Source: Pelagibaculum spongiae | GTDB taxonomy: Bacteria > Pseudomonadota > Gammaproteobacteria > Enterobacterales > Pelagibaculaceae | Length of the DNA stretch: 41,968 nucleotides | Direction: 5' to 3' | NCBI RefSeq assembly: GCF_003097315.1 | Contig: NZ_QDDL01000010.1 | Location: forward strand, 1 to 41,968 | Shown here: in pieces, positions 7,731 through 16,091 of the stretch | Layout: every line of letters starts with the position of its first letter | Position numbering within the stretch: the stretch's first letter is position 1 | Made by a program: the position numbers and the translations under genes | Notes under the pieces: model-generated | What the model was told of the DNA's origin: nothing | What the model saw: only the letters and a program-made list of their open reading frames with translations | The model's database searches: none

Positions 7731-8777
7731 TTAATTCTCAAGCGGCAAAATACACACTGTAATTTCTTCGCGGTCATGGTAAAGCTGCTTGGCTCGAATC
7801 GAATGATCGGGTAATCGCTCTGTCAGCTGCTCTAAATAAAGTTTTACCGATCTCCATGGTTGCTTCATCGGTAATTTTAGGTTGAAAATAGCCCGGCGAC
7901 TCCAACCCTTTTCCAACCAGGTCGCCATACGCTCAACCACTCGTGCTGGCTTTTCTACCATATCGCAAACTAGCCAATCGACCGTGCCTGATGGGCGATA
8001 AGTAAAGCCATCAGCCCTGATATGCTTAACTAATCCGCTGCCCATCAGGTTGTGTTCCATCGGCCCATTGTCAATTGCAATGACTTTAATTCCACGCTCT
8101 ACAAATTGCCAAGTCCAACCACCCGGTGCTGCACCAAGGTCGACTGCGGTTGTCATTGGTTTTAAGTACTCTGGCCATTTCTCGCGAGTCAGAAAGTAAT
8201 GAAAAGCTTCTTCCAACTTAAGTGTTGAGCGGCTCGGTGCAGAACCCGGCATTTTCAAACGACGAATGCCCATTGGCCAAGGAGAGCGCCTGCCTTTCAA
8301 GCTAATACCCAACCAAGCACGCGTGCCAGATTCAAAGATCAAATGCATCCATGGTAATGATTCTTTATCTTGCAAGCGTTTCTGCTTGACCAATGAACGT
8401 TCAAAATGCGGCTTAAATTTACGGCACAACGCCGACAAAGCCTTGCCTTCATTGGTATCTGCACTTTCAATAAATAGCTTGCCACATACCGGCAATTCAG
8501 TTGCTGCCAGCATGATTGGCGTCAGTCGATCTTCAGCTGACAACTCCAATACAGGTGCCACCAAAACAATTTGCCGAGAAAAAACCACATGTTGAAAGCT
8601 CAGTTGACTAGCAAAATGCTCCAATGATTCTTGTGAGCCACAATCAAACAGCACCAAGCCAGATTCACGTTCAGTCTTGGCATAGCCGTAAACTTCCGAC
8701 ATTGCTGCCAGGTCGGTAATTTCTGCAGCGCAGGCACTTTCAAAGCCTGGACGACAATATAAAAGCAAGGATTGCAT
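7731..8777 (-). CDS. rlmM: 23S rRNA (cytidine-2498-2'-O)-methyltransferase RlmM
   Basis: RlmM 2'-O-methylates C2498 of 23S rRNA before 50S assembly, using S-adenosylmethionine. The 348-residue protein has the N-terminal THUMP-like start LLLYCRPGFESACAAEITD, ADTNEGKALSALCRKF in the first half, and FPMGIRRLK-like WPMGIRRLKMPG followed by APSRSTLKLEEAFH. The Rossmann methyltransferase half carries TAVDLGAAPGGWTWQ (SAM site), IAIDNGPM, ADGFTYRP, VCDMVEKPARV and IFNLKLPMK, ending QLYHDREEITV. All of these align by eye with E. coli RlmM (366 residues). The ATG at 8777 fits the family's start; no strong ribosome binding site is visible. It is monocistronic, convergent with the S41-like gene and divergent from the efflux operon across an ERIC-like element. 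Confidence 0.95.
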   Translation of the reverse strand: MQSLLLYCRPGFESACAAEITDLAAMSEVYGYAKTERESGLVLFDCGSQESLEHFASQLSFQHVVFSRQIVLVAPVLELSAEDRLTPIMLAATELPVCGKLFIESADTNEGKALSALCRKFKPHFERSLVKQKRLQDKESLPWMHLIFESGTRAWLGISLKGRRSPWPMGIRRLKMPGSAPSRSTLKLEEAFHYFLTREKWPEYLKPMTTAVDLGAAPGGWTWQFVERGIKVIAIDNGPMEHNLMGSGLVKHIRADGFTYRPSGTVDWLVCDMVEKPARVVERMATWLEKGWSRRAIFNLKLPMKQPWRSVKLYLEQLTERLPDHSIRAKQLYHDREEITVCILPLEN

Positions 8778-8807
8778 GGGGATCCGATAATATTTAGAGC
8801 TTCAAAA

Positions 8808-8928
8808 TATACCCAAAGTAATTGGAGATACCAGTAAGCAGCAAACTAGCGAAACGCCATCAGCTTACAAGAGTAAGCGGTTGGAGCAAGCAAGCTAATG
8901 CCATGCATCTTTAACTACGGCGGGGATA
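8808..8928 (+). repeat. ERIC-like element, copy 1 (diverged)
   Basis: Begins TATACCCAAAGTAATTGGAG and ends ACGGCGGGGATA. The centre CAGCTTACAAGAGTAAGCGG corresponds to the ERIC core (AGCTTACATAAGTAAGTGACTGG), followed by TTGGAGCAAGCAAGC and CTAATGCCATGCATCTTTAACTA, matching GGGGTGAGCG…GCCAACGCACATGCAGCTTGAAGTA position for position with many changes. Length 121 bp against 127 bp for ERIC. The rest of the gap to the efflux operon (8929-9362) holds no recognisable gene. Confidence 0.7.
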
Positions 8929-9218
8929 AAGCGTATTCTCAACAACCAAGCCCGCGAAGACTGGCGCTGAAGTTTCAGCGGCGAATTTTCGCTCAAAGCG
9001 ATCCATTATGCCAGCACCCAAGTCTGCCTAAGATCGAACAAGTTGTAGTTATTAGTTTGATATTTAACAGCAACAGTCACTATGTCTATAGCGCCCAATA
9101 AAAATTAGCTAAAAACAATCTATTCAATTGAGATCCGCAGACTTTATCAAGTATTTAAATTGACTTTTATCAGCAAACTTATCAGTTAGACCATTACAAA
9201 AATGCAAATGAAGCTTGT

Positions 9219-9246
9219 TTGCTTCTTTAACGCTAATTTTTATAAA
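9219..9246 (+). promoter_or_regulatory. possible sigma-70 promoter for the RND efflux operon
   Basis: TTGCTT at 9219-9224 and TATAAA at 9241-9246 with a 16-base spacer, about 115 bases before the adaptor gene. No operator-like palindrome or regulator gene is adjacent. Weak -35 match. Confidence 0.3.
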
Positions 9247-9362
9247 ATCAACTGAGTGGTAAAGTAGGAAAAATAACGCGACAACCGCAATTTTCTATAC
9301 TTGATGTCTCAATAGCTTATCTCTGCTATTTACTTGGCTTTCTCTTATCTGGATCAATTAAA

Positions 9363-10514
9363 ATGAAAAAAATAATTGCTATTGCAGCTATCACCTTGCT
9401 GTGGCTGACAGGTTGCAATCAATCATCCGCACCCGTCAGTCAGAAAGCGGTATCTCCCGCAGTATTAGTAAGTCAGGTCGAACTGGCGCCAGTAGCATTT
9501 CAGCAGCGATTTATTGCTAGAACCGAACCAGTTGACCAGGCAAACCTGAAAGCCCGAGTTGAAGGCTATTTAATTGCACGCCATTTTAAAGAGGGCGAAT
9601 CCGTCAACAAGGGCCAACTGCTGTTTGAAATTGATCCCAAACCCTTGTCTGCCGTTCTCAAACAAACTCAGGCGCAACTAAAGCAAGCACAGGCCGGTTT
9701 ACGTAAATCCACCAGAGATTTAAAACGATCCAAACCGCTATATCGCAAAGGTGTAGTGAGCCAAGCTGAATATGACAAAATCATCAGTGAAAAAGAGCAA
9801 GCGCAAGCTTTAGTAGAATCAGCCTCAGCGCAGGTTGAAACCGCTGAAATCAACTTGCAATACACCAAGATCTCTGCACCTTTTGACGGCATGATCGGCA
9901 AAGCTAATTTCAGCATTGGCGCATTGGTCAGCCCAAGTTCAGATGGCTTGGCGACGATCACTCGATTAGATCCTATGTATGTCACCTTCCAATTAGAAGA
10001 AAAGCAGCTGGTTAATTTTATGCAGCAATCTTCCCAAGCAAGCACCAAGGAAAAGGGCGATATAAACTTGTCGCTAGAATTGGCTAACGGCTCTATTTAT
10101 GCAGAACAGGGCAAATTCAGTTTTCCCGATACGGCATTGAATCAATCCACCGGCACTTTAACTATGCGTGCCAGTTTTCCTAATCCGAAAATGGTGCTGA
10201 TACCGGGTTATTTTGTCACCCTGCGGGCAGAGTCAATTGACACAACACAACAGCCATTAATTCCTCAATCAGCTGTTCAGCAAGACCAGCAGGGTTATTA
10301 CGTGATGCTGGCCGACCAAAATAACCGAATTATTCGCAAGAGTGTCAAATTGGGTCGCCGCATCAATGCCATGTGGGCAGTAACTGCAGGCTTAACCGGT
10401 GGAGAAAAATTAGTGGTTGAAGGATTACAAAAAATCCGTAGTGGTATCGAAGTCATTGCTAAAGCTGCCACAGTCGATAATAAAACCGGTGCTATTTTGC
10501 CGGCTAACCAGTAA
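9363..10514 (+). CDS. RND efflux periplasmic adaptor lipoprotein (AcrA/MexA type)
   Basis: A 383-residue membrane-fusion protein anchored in the inner membrane by lipidation: hydrophobic signal ending WLTGC (Cys18). It shows the adaptor order: an early beta-barrel strand, a lipoyl half (VEGYLIARHFKEGESVNKGQLLFEIDP, here in pieces, about 62-90), a helical hairpin (about 95-155, rich in Gln, Ala and Lys, with LKRSKPLYRKGVVSQAEYD), the second lipoyl half (YTKISAPFDGMIG), then beta-barrel and membrane-proximal domains (PGYFVTLRA, LIPQSAVQQD). AcrA-type adaptors bridge the inner-membrane pump to an outer-membrane TolC-like channel. The pump gene follows 18 bases downstream, so the pair is co-transcribed. 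Confidence 0.93.
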   Translation: MKKIIAIAAITLLWLTGCNQSSAPVSQKAVSPAVLVSQVELAPVAFQQRFIARTEPVDQANLKARVEGYLIARHFKEGESVNKGQLLFEIDPKPLSAVLKQTQAQLKQAQAGLRKSTRDLKRSKPLYRKGVVSQAEYDKIISEKEQAQALVESASAQVETAEINLQYTKISAPFDGMIGKANFSIGALVSPSSDGLATITRLDPMYVTFQLEEKQLVNFMQQSSQASTKEKGDINLSLELANGSIYAEQGKFSFPDTALNQSTGTLTMRASFPNPKMVLIPGYFVTLRAESIDTTQQPLIPQSAVQQDQQGYYVMLADQNNRIIRKSVKLGRRINAMWAVTAGLTGGEKLVVEGLQKIRSGIEVIAKAATVDNKTGAILPANQ

Positions 10515-10532
10515 CCATCAGGAAGCCGTCAA

Positions 10533-13500
10533 ATGTTTAGCCACTTTTTTATAAAACGGCCGCGCTTTGCATTGGTAATATCCATTGTTATTACGCTAGC
10601 CGGTATTTTATCGTTACTAAAACTGCCAATTGCTCAGTTTCCAGAAATTAGCCCGCCGCAAATTTCTGTCACTGCATTTTATCCAGGCGCCAGCGCTCAA
10701 GTTGTTGAAGAGGCGGTTATTAAACCGTTAGAACAACAAATTAATGGCGTTGAAGATATGCTCTATATCGAATCAACTGCCAGCAATGATGGTTCTGCTT
10801 CGATTACCATTACTTTTCGCACCGACACTGATGCCGCGCAGGCTCAGGTCAATGTACAAAACCGGGTAGCCATTGCAGAAAACAAGCTTCCCCAAGAAGT
10901 CACTCGATCTGGTGTGACGGTTCGACAACAATCTTCAGCAATGTTATTGGGTATTAATCTTGTTTCTGACGACCCAGCCCATGACGGTATTTTTCTCAGT
11001 AATTATACCTCTAATAATATTGTTGAAAATATGGCGCGAATTCCTGGCGTGGCCAATGCCCAAGTGCTCGGTGAACGTACTTGGTCAATGCGCGTGTGGT
11101 TAAATCCTGATCGGATGGCAGCACTGGGCGTTACCATTTCCGATTTGCGAAGTGCGCTTCAAGAACAAAATGTCATTGTCGCAGCAGGAAAATTAGGCGC
11201 AGGCCCGGTCATTCCTGGCCAACAATTTGAATACAGTATTCAAACTCGTGGTCGATTGCAGTCAGTTGATGAGTTCAAACAAGTCATCGTTCGTGCCAAT
11301 CCTAATGGCTCATCGGTGCATTTAAAAGATGTGGCACGAATTGAATTAGGTGCAAAAACCTACACTGCAGAAGCGTTTCTTGATAACAGTCCCACTGCAT
11401 TTTTGGTGATTTACCAACAACCAAATGCTAATGCACTGGATGTCGCAGCCGCCGCTGAAAAAGAAATGCAGCGCCTGTCCAAAGCCTTTCCGAAAGGCAT
11501 TGAATACAAAATTATTTTTGATACCACCAAGTTTATTCGCGCATCAATTAGCGAAGTAGTCATTACATTACTACAAGCAATTGCATTGGTTATTTTAGTG
11601 GTATTTCTGTTTTTACAGAATATTCGTGCCACCTTAATTCCAGCTTTGGCGATTCCAGTTTCTCTGGTCGGTACCTTTGCTGTAATGAGCTTGCTAGGTT
11701 ATTCGATTAACACCATCACATTATTTGGACTGGTGCTAGCGATTGGCGTAGTGGTTGATGATGCCATCGTGGTGATTGAGAATGTCGAACGGCTGATCAC
11801 CGAAGAAAAAATGCAGCCGATAGAAGCCACCAAGCAGGCAATGACTGAAATATCTGGCCCTATTATTGCAACCACTTTAGTTCTGCTGGCGGTGTTTGTT
11901 CCTGTTGCATTTATGCCGGGTTTAACCGGTAAGCTTTATACTCAGTTTGCAGTGACTATTTCGGTTGCTGTTTTAATTTCTTCTTTAAATGCATTAACGC
12001 TCAGCCCTGCATTATGTGCCTTATTACTTAAGCCTGGTCAGAGCCAATTAAAATGGCTTGCGCCATTTGAGCGATTAATTAAAAAAATGACCGGTGGCTA
12101 CAGTAGCGTCGTCGCCTCATTATTGCGTCGCAGTACATTAATCGGGGTTTTGTTCCTCGGCTTGCTAGCGACCACCGGATACATGCTGCAAACCACACCA
12201 ACCGGTTTTGTGCCCTATGAAGATCAGGGTTACTTTATGGTCGATGTTCAATTACCCGATGCCGCGTCTGGAAATCGGACTGCCGAAACACTAAAAAAAG
12301 TCAGCGCTATTATTAGTGAGCAGCCGGGTGTTGCACATGTGGTCAGCGTTTCCAGCTTCTCGTTATTATCTGGTGCCGGCTCCAATGGTGCGATGGCGAT
12401 TGCTATTCTTGATGACTGGGAAGATCGTCCTGGCGTTGAACTAAATCAATTTATCATTCTTGGAAAACTTCAGGCTCAACTCAATCAACTGGCAGAAGCC
12501 CGAGTGATTGCTTTCCCATTGCCTCCTATTCCTGGATTAGGAAGTACCGGTGGTTTTGATTTCCGATTGCAAGATACTTCAGGAAAATCACCACAAGAGT
12601 TGGCACAAGTAATGGGCGGCTTAATTAATCAAGCCAATAGCAAAGATGAATTGACGCGTGTAAACAGTAGCTATCGTGCAAATATCCCCCAGTATCAATT
12701 AAATATCAACCGTAACAAAGCTAAGGCGTTAGGGGTTCCGTTATCTGATATTTTCTTGACATTACAAACCCAACTGGGCTCACTATATATTAATGATTTT
12801 AATTTATTTGGCCGCAGTTATCAGGTAACGCTACAAGCAGAAAGTCAGTATCGAGCTAAACCTTCTGACTTACAGCATTTCTATGTGCGAAACAAAAACA
12901 ATGAAATGGTGCCATTAAATGCGCTGGCTTCCCTAGAACCGGTGCAAGGTCCAACCTCGATCAAACATTATAATTTGTACCGCTCTGCCAGCATCAATGG
13001 CTCAACTGTTGATGGTTACAGTTCTGGCGATGCGATTCGTATTATGTCTGAACTGGCAGATCAACTACCTGATGGTTATAGCTATCAGTGGTCAGGTCAG
13101 TCGTTGCAAGAGATTGAATCAGGCAGTCAAGCACCCTTTATTTTCGCTTTGGCTCTATTGTTTGTTTATTTATTCCTGGTAGCACAATATGAAAGCTGGA
13201 ATATTCCATTTGCTGTTTTAGGCGCAGTACCGATTGCCATTTTGGGTGCCTTTATTGGCTTGTCATTATTCCGACTACTAATTCCAAGCATGAGCAACGA
13301 TGTTTATGCACAAATCGGCATGGTGTTATTGATTGGTATTTCCAGCAAAACTGCGATATTAATTGTCGAATTTGCAGTGGAATTGCGCGCACAGGGACAA
13401 ACTGTTTTCGAAGCCGCATTAAACGCAGCCAAGCTGAGATTCCGTGCAGTATTAATGACCGCACTATCATTTGTACTAGGTGTGTTGCCACTGGTATTGG

Positions 13501-13676
13501 CTAGCGGCGCAGGTGCATCCAGTCGCCGCTCACTTGGCGTAGTCGTCTTATTTGGTATGATGTTGGCAACCATTTTGGGAACGTTGTTGGTTCCAGTTTT
13601 CTACCAGATCATTCAGAATATGCGCGATAAGGTTAAAGGAAAGTTAGCGAAAAATACAAAACCTGAAACTATTTAA
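10533..13676 (+). CDS. RND multidrug efflux transporter (AcrB/HAE1 family)
   Basis: A 1047-residue inner-membrane pump, the normal size for HAE1 transporters. It begins FSHFFIKRPRFALVISI and QFPEISPPQISV, family hallmarks. The proton-relay pair is present in TM4 (GVVVDDAIVVIENVER) and its partner Lys in TM10 (GISSKTAILIVEF). Other landmarks are PVAFMPGLTGKLYTQFA, PTGFVPYEDQGYF, GAVPIAILGA and RFRAVLMTALSFVLGVLPL. It forms a trimer that exports hydrophobic or amphiphilic compounds by proton antiport. AGGAAG precedes the ATG at 10533. No TolC-type channel gene follows, so it probably uses a channel encoded elsewhere; no TetR or MarR regulator is adjacent. A strong terminator closes the operon. 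Substrates cannot be read from sequence. Confidence 0.95.
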   Translation: MFSHFFIKRPRFALVISIVITLAGILSLLKLPIAQFPEISPPQISVTAFYPGASAQVVEEAVIKPLEQQINGVEDMLYIESTASNDGSASITITFRTDTDAAQAQVNVQNRVAIAENKLPQEVTRSGVTVRQQSSAMLLGINLVSDDPAHDGIFLSNYTSNNIVENMARIPGVANAQVLGERTWSMRVWLNPDRMAALGVTISDLRSALQEQNVIVAAGKLGAGPVIPGQQFEYSIQTRGRLQSVDEFKQVIVRANPNGSSVHLKDVARIELGAKTYTAEAFLDNSPTAFLVIYQQPNANALDVAAAAEKEMQRLSKAFPKGIEYKIIFDTTKFIRASISEVVITLLQAIALVILVVFLFLQNIRATLIPALAIPVSLVGTFAVMSLLGYSINTITLFGLVLAIGVVVDDAIVVIENVERLITEEKMQPIEATKQAMTEISGPIIATTLVLLAVFVPVAFMPGLTGKLYTQFAVTISVAVLISSLNALTLSPALCALLLKPGQSQLKWLAPFERLIKKMTGGYSSVVASLLRRSTLIGVLFLGLLATTGYMLQTTPTGFVPYEDQGYFMVDVQLPDAASGNRTAETLKKVSAIISEQPGVAHVVSVSSFSLLSGAGSNGAMAIAILDDWEDRPGVELNQFIILGKLQAQLNQLAEARVIAFPLPPIPGLGSTGGFDFRLQDTSGKSPQELAQVMGGLINQANSKDELTRVNSSYRANIPQYQLNINRNKAKALGVPLSDIFLTLQTQLGSLYINDFNLFGRSYQVTLQAESQYRAKPSDLQHFYVRNKNNEMVPLNALASLEPVQGPTSIKHYNLYRSASINGSTVDGYSSGDAIRIMSELADQLPDGYSYQWSGQSLQEIESGSQAPFIFALALLFVYLFLVAQYESWNIPFAVLGAVPIAILGAFIGLSLFRLLIPSMSNDVYAQIGMVLLIGISSKTAILIVEFAVELRAQGQTVFEAALNAAKLRFRAVLMTALSFVLGVLPLVLASGAGASSRRSLGVVVLFGMMLATILGTLLVPVFYQIIQNMRDKVKGKLAKNTKPETI

Positions 13677-13695
13677 ATTACGTTCTATCATCATT

Positions 13696-13723
13696 AAAAA
13701 AGGTGCTTTTAAGCACCTTTTTT
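13696..13723. terminator. bidirectional intrinsic terminator after the RND operon
   Basis: AAAAAAGGTGC, loop TTTTAA, GCACCTTTTTT. Perfect stem with A- and T-runs; serves the RND operon and the convergent gene ending at 13743. Confidence 0.9.
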
Positions 13724-13742
13724 AATATGAAAAATAAGTTCA

Positions 13743-14453
13743 TTATTTAACATCAGTAGCCAACGCTTCAATGAATTCACGTTCTTTGCCAATTTTAGCC
13801 TTACATATCCCCATTATCGGATCAATGATTGTGACACCAAATTCTTTACCTGTTCCGATATTCAAATGATTCCAAGCTCTACAGAAAATACGGATATTTT
13901 GATCAATTGAGGATTGTGAAGAGCTAGATCTAGGGAATAGTGCTAAGTCAGAAGATTGATAATCCTGATCGGTTAAATAAACCAGCGCTTCATTGCCTCG
14001 AAATTTTTGGAAAAATTGATTTTTAAAATCATTGCTAACAATTTTTTCCAGCAATTGTTTTACATCTTCTAACGGCAATTCTTCATAAGTTTGTTGCAAA
14101 GCTTCATCAGCATACACATTCGCTAAGCTTTGCTCATCACTATTCATTCCTGTCATTCCATCGCCGCTACAAATCATACCAAATCGATTTGCCAAGTCTT
14201 CAAAGCGAAATACCGAACCTATTGTTCTGAAAGGACGAGGAAAAATAACATCTCCATTATAAGCTAATAAAGAAGCACTCATTGCAAGGCGGTTCTCAGT
14301 CTGGATCTTAGGAATAATTTCATGCTCTGGAGCCTCACCAATCCCACGATAAAGCATCACACCTTGAGAAATAGCTACAGGCGAGCAATATTTGAGTAGT
14401 GTTTCTTCTAGCTGTAACCGACGACTTAAATTAAGAATCAGAAAACGAAACAT
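13743..14453 (-). CDS. hypothetical protein of unknown family
   Basis: I do not recognise this 236-residue protein. It has no signal peptide or membrane helix, is of mixed alpha/beta character, and contains GVMLYRGIGEAPEHEI at 31-46, SVFRFEDLANRFGMICSGDG at 80-99, a helical acidic stretch about 105-150 and a Ser-rich turn at 185-192. It follows the YfcE-like gene on the same strand after 33 bases, so the two may be co-transcribed. The ATG at 14453 is preceded closely by AAGG, poor spacing, so the true start may differ by a few codons. LYRG recalls the arginine motif of ADP-ribosyltransferases, but no matching S-T-S or E-x-E motif follows, so I do not assign that function. Confidence 0.55.
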   Translation of the reverse strand: MFRFLILNLSRRLQLEETLLKYCSPVAISQGVMLYRGIGEAPEHEIIPKIQTENRLAMSASLLAYNGDVIFPRPFRTIGSVFRFEDLANRFGMICSGDGMTGMNSDEQSLANVYADEALQQTYEELPLEDVKQLLEKIVSNDFKNQFFQKFRGNEALVYLTDQDYQSSDLALFPRSSSSQSSIDQNIRIFCRAWNHLNIGTGKEFGVTIIDPIMGICKAKIGKEREFIEALATDVK

Positions 14454-14486
14454 CCTTGTCTCTATTTTATTAATGTTCCCATCAAA

Positions 14487-15035
14487 CTAGTCGTTTAACG
14501 GTAGATCAACCAGCAAGTCGCCTTGTAAACTGGTAATTTTGAGTTGTTGTGGCTCAATCCAGCCTACCGACGGAACATGTTGATTACGGGGAATAGAAAT
14601 CGAGCCTGGATTAAATATAATAATTCCATCTCGGCATTCAATCAAAGGAATATGGGTATGCCCAAAACAAAATATATCACCTGAATTAAGCAATGGTAAT
14701 TTTTCAGGTGACCAGATATGGCCATGAGATAGAAAGATCTGCCGTTCGGGCAATAACACTTGAGAAAATTCAGCCAGTACTGGAAAGTTGATCAACATTT
14801 GGTCAACTTCACTATCACAGTTGCCTCTCACTGCGATCATCTTGCTGGCATTCTGATTCAACAGTTCAGCCACTCGAATGGGGTCATAGCCTTCAGGCAA
14901 AGCATTTCTGGGGCCATGGTTTAGCAAATCGCCCAACAACAAGATCTTGTCTGGTACTTGTTGCTCTGCCAAAGCTAACGCTTTCTCAAGTGCCGAGGCG
15001 CTACCATGAATATCAGATATCAGCATTAATTTCAT
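14487..15035 (-). CDS. yfcE: YfcE-like metallophosphoesterase
   Basis: A 182-residue calcineurin-like phosphodiesterase. Metal-ligand motifs are complete and in order: SDIHG at 7-11, GDLLNHGPR at 35-43, GNCDSE at 71-76, LSHGH at 103-107 and FGHTHIP at 123-129, followed by FNPGSISIPR. The GNCDSEVDQ and NPGS-S-PR signatures place it with YfcE/YsnB-type enzymes, which hydrolyse phosphodiester model substrates in vitro with two Mn2+-like metals; the natural substrate is not known. Length matches E. coli YfcE (184). It precedes the unknown gene at 13743 by 33 bases. The start at 15035 lies right before the first conserved strand; a second ATG three codons on is equally possible. Confidence 0.88.
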   Translation of the reverse strand: MKLMLISDIHGSASALEKALALAEQQVPDKILLLGDLLNHGPRNALPEGYDPIRVAELLNQNASKMIAVRGNCDSEVDQMLINFPVLAEFSQVLLPERQIFLSHGHIWSPEKLPLLNSGDIFCFGHTHIPLIECRDGIIIFNPGSISIPRNQHVPSVGWIEPQQLKITSLQGDLLVDLPLND

Positions 15036-15095
15036 AAATGTCCAAAAATCACTGTAAAACTTTTAGCTGGAGGTTATTTTATTTTTCCTAAATGT

Positions 15096-15129
15096 AAACA
15101 GGGCAAGGAATAATTTCCCTGTCCTGTTT
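15096..15129 (-). terminator. imperfect hairpin between the papain-like gene and yfcE
   Basis: AAACAGGGCAAGGAA (15096-15110) pairs with TTCCCTGTCCTGTTT (15115-15129) with one mismatch and one wobble over a 4-base loop. It sits 27 bases beyond the stop of the gene at 15156. T-rich sequence follows only after a short gap, so strength is uncertain. Confidence 0.45.
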
Positions 15130-15155
15130 GATCTAAATACAATTTTCGATGTTAT

Positions 15156-15926
15156 TTATACCCGAGAAGACCAATCTCGCTCTAACTCTCCTAAATCTTC
15201 CCAATTTTCTTCGGTGGATAAAAAATAACCATGCAATGCCATTGGACTAGTTCTCATTGCATCTTTTTCCATATATTGAAGAGAACCCCATGTTCCTAAA
15301 ACGGCTTGCCACACCGCAATGGTGAACATGCTACAAAACATTGTTCTGTGTACAGTCGGATCTTTTACAGACATTGGCGGTTCATTTTGCGATTGCATAT
15401 AATGCTCAACCTGCTTGACTGCTTTAGAACCAAAAGCAGAAGATCTCACTGTAAGAGAAATGGCTTTTTTCATCGAATATTGACCACTTGCAAACAAGCC
15501 ACGCACCCCTTCAGCATGATTGGTATAATCCCGAGGAGTCTTATCAAAAGTGACCCATTTATTGGCAATGTGCCCAACTCGCATCGAATTCGCCATAGGA
15601 CCTTTATGACGAAAAACATGCAAAGTTGAGCCGAATGGAAACATATGGGCTGGCAAGGCGGTGCTGCGTATTTCTGTTCTCTCCCAGTTAGGTGCAACCG
15701 CATGAGCAATCGCAATTTTTTTTGCGGGGTGAACTATCCCCCTGGCACGAATGCCATCACTCATACACACCACTGCGGTATGCCACATCTCCGGATCACC
15801 TTTTCTGGTTCTCTTTCCGCTGAGACCGAGTCCTGCCCGCATAAAAAATTTCTGCGGAATAGAGACACCGGGGTTCCCTCCTCGACAAAAGATGATATCC
15901 CCCAACATTAATTCAGAGAATTTCAT
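15156..15926 (-). CDS. permuted-papain (YiiX/NlpC-P60-like) cysteine hydrolase-fold protein
   Basis: A 256-residue protein with no signal peptide. The features of the circularly permuted papain group (YiiX, YaeF, LRAT-like) are visible: GDIIFCRGG at 9-17, a conserved His in MWHTAVV (His49), a second strand IAIAHAVAPNW at 71-81, FRHKG at 105-109, and near the C-terminus the nucleophile context MFCSMFTIAVWQ (Cys198). In this fold the His precedes the Cys. Known members are amidases, thioesterases or acyltransferases acting on peptidoglycan, lipids or protein N-termini. The protein is larger than YiiX (about 200) with a Trp- and Glu-rich C-terminal tail. It is monocistronic; trpE lies upstream behind its own terminator. 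A cytosolic role, or export by a specialised system, is possible; target unknown. Confidence 0.6.
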   Translation of the reverse strand: MKFSELMLGDIIFCRGGNPGVSIPQKFFMRAGLGLSGKRTRKGDPEMWHTAVVCMSDGIRARGIVHPAKKIAIAHAVAPNWERTEIRSTALPAHMFPFGSTLHVFRHKGPMANSMRVGHIANKWVTFDKTPRDYTNHAEGVRGLFASGQYSMKKAISLTVRSSAFGSKAVKQVEHYMQSQNEPPMSVKDPTVHRTMFCSMFTIAVWQAVLGTWGSLQYMEKDAMRTSPMALHGYFLSTEENWEDLGELERDWSSRV

Positions 15927-15952
15927 AATTTACCAATGGACTAATTTTAATC

Positions 15953-15999
15953 AAAAAAAAGACTACTGTTATCTGAATTAATCAGCCAACAATAGTCTT
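15953..15999 (-). terminator. intrinsic terminator of trpE
   Basis: GACTACTGTT (15961-15970) and AACAATAGTC (15988-15997) form a stem with one mismatch. On the minus strand it is followed by a run of eight T's (plus-strand A's at 15953-15960), about 90 bases after the trpE stop. Confidence 0.75.
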
Positions 16000-16091
16000 G
16001 TTAATTATGGTGAAAATTATGCACTACAAGCAACCAATTAGCGTACTAAGCTAACCGTCAATACTTTTTTTATTAAAAAAGATCTGAAATG

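Noticed and set aside
7503-7814. Plus and minus frames through the 50-bp repeats
   Set aside because: Repetitive peptides arise because 50-bp units shift frame each time; they are not genes.
8898-9101. 67-codon frame starting inside the ERIC-like element
   Set aside because: Its start lies in the repeat and the product is low-complexity with no family.
13743-14453. ADP-ribosyltransferase reading based on LYRG
   Set aside because: No downstream S-T-S or E-x-E motif; a four-residue match is not enough.
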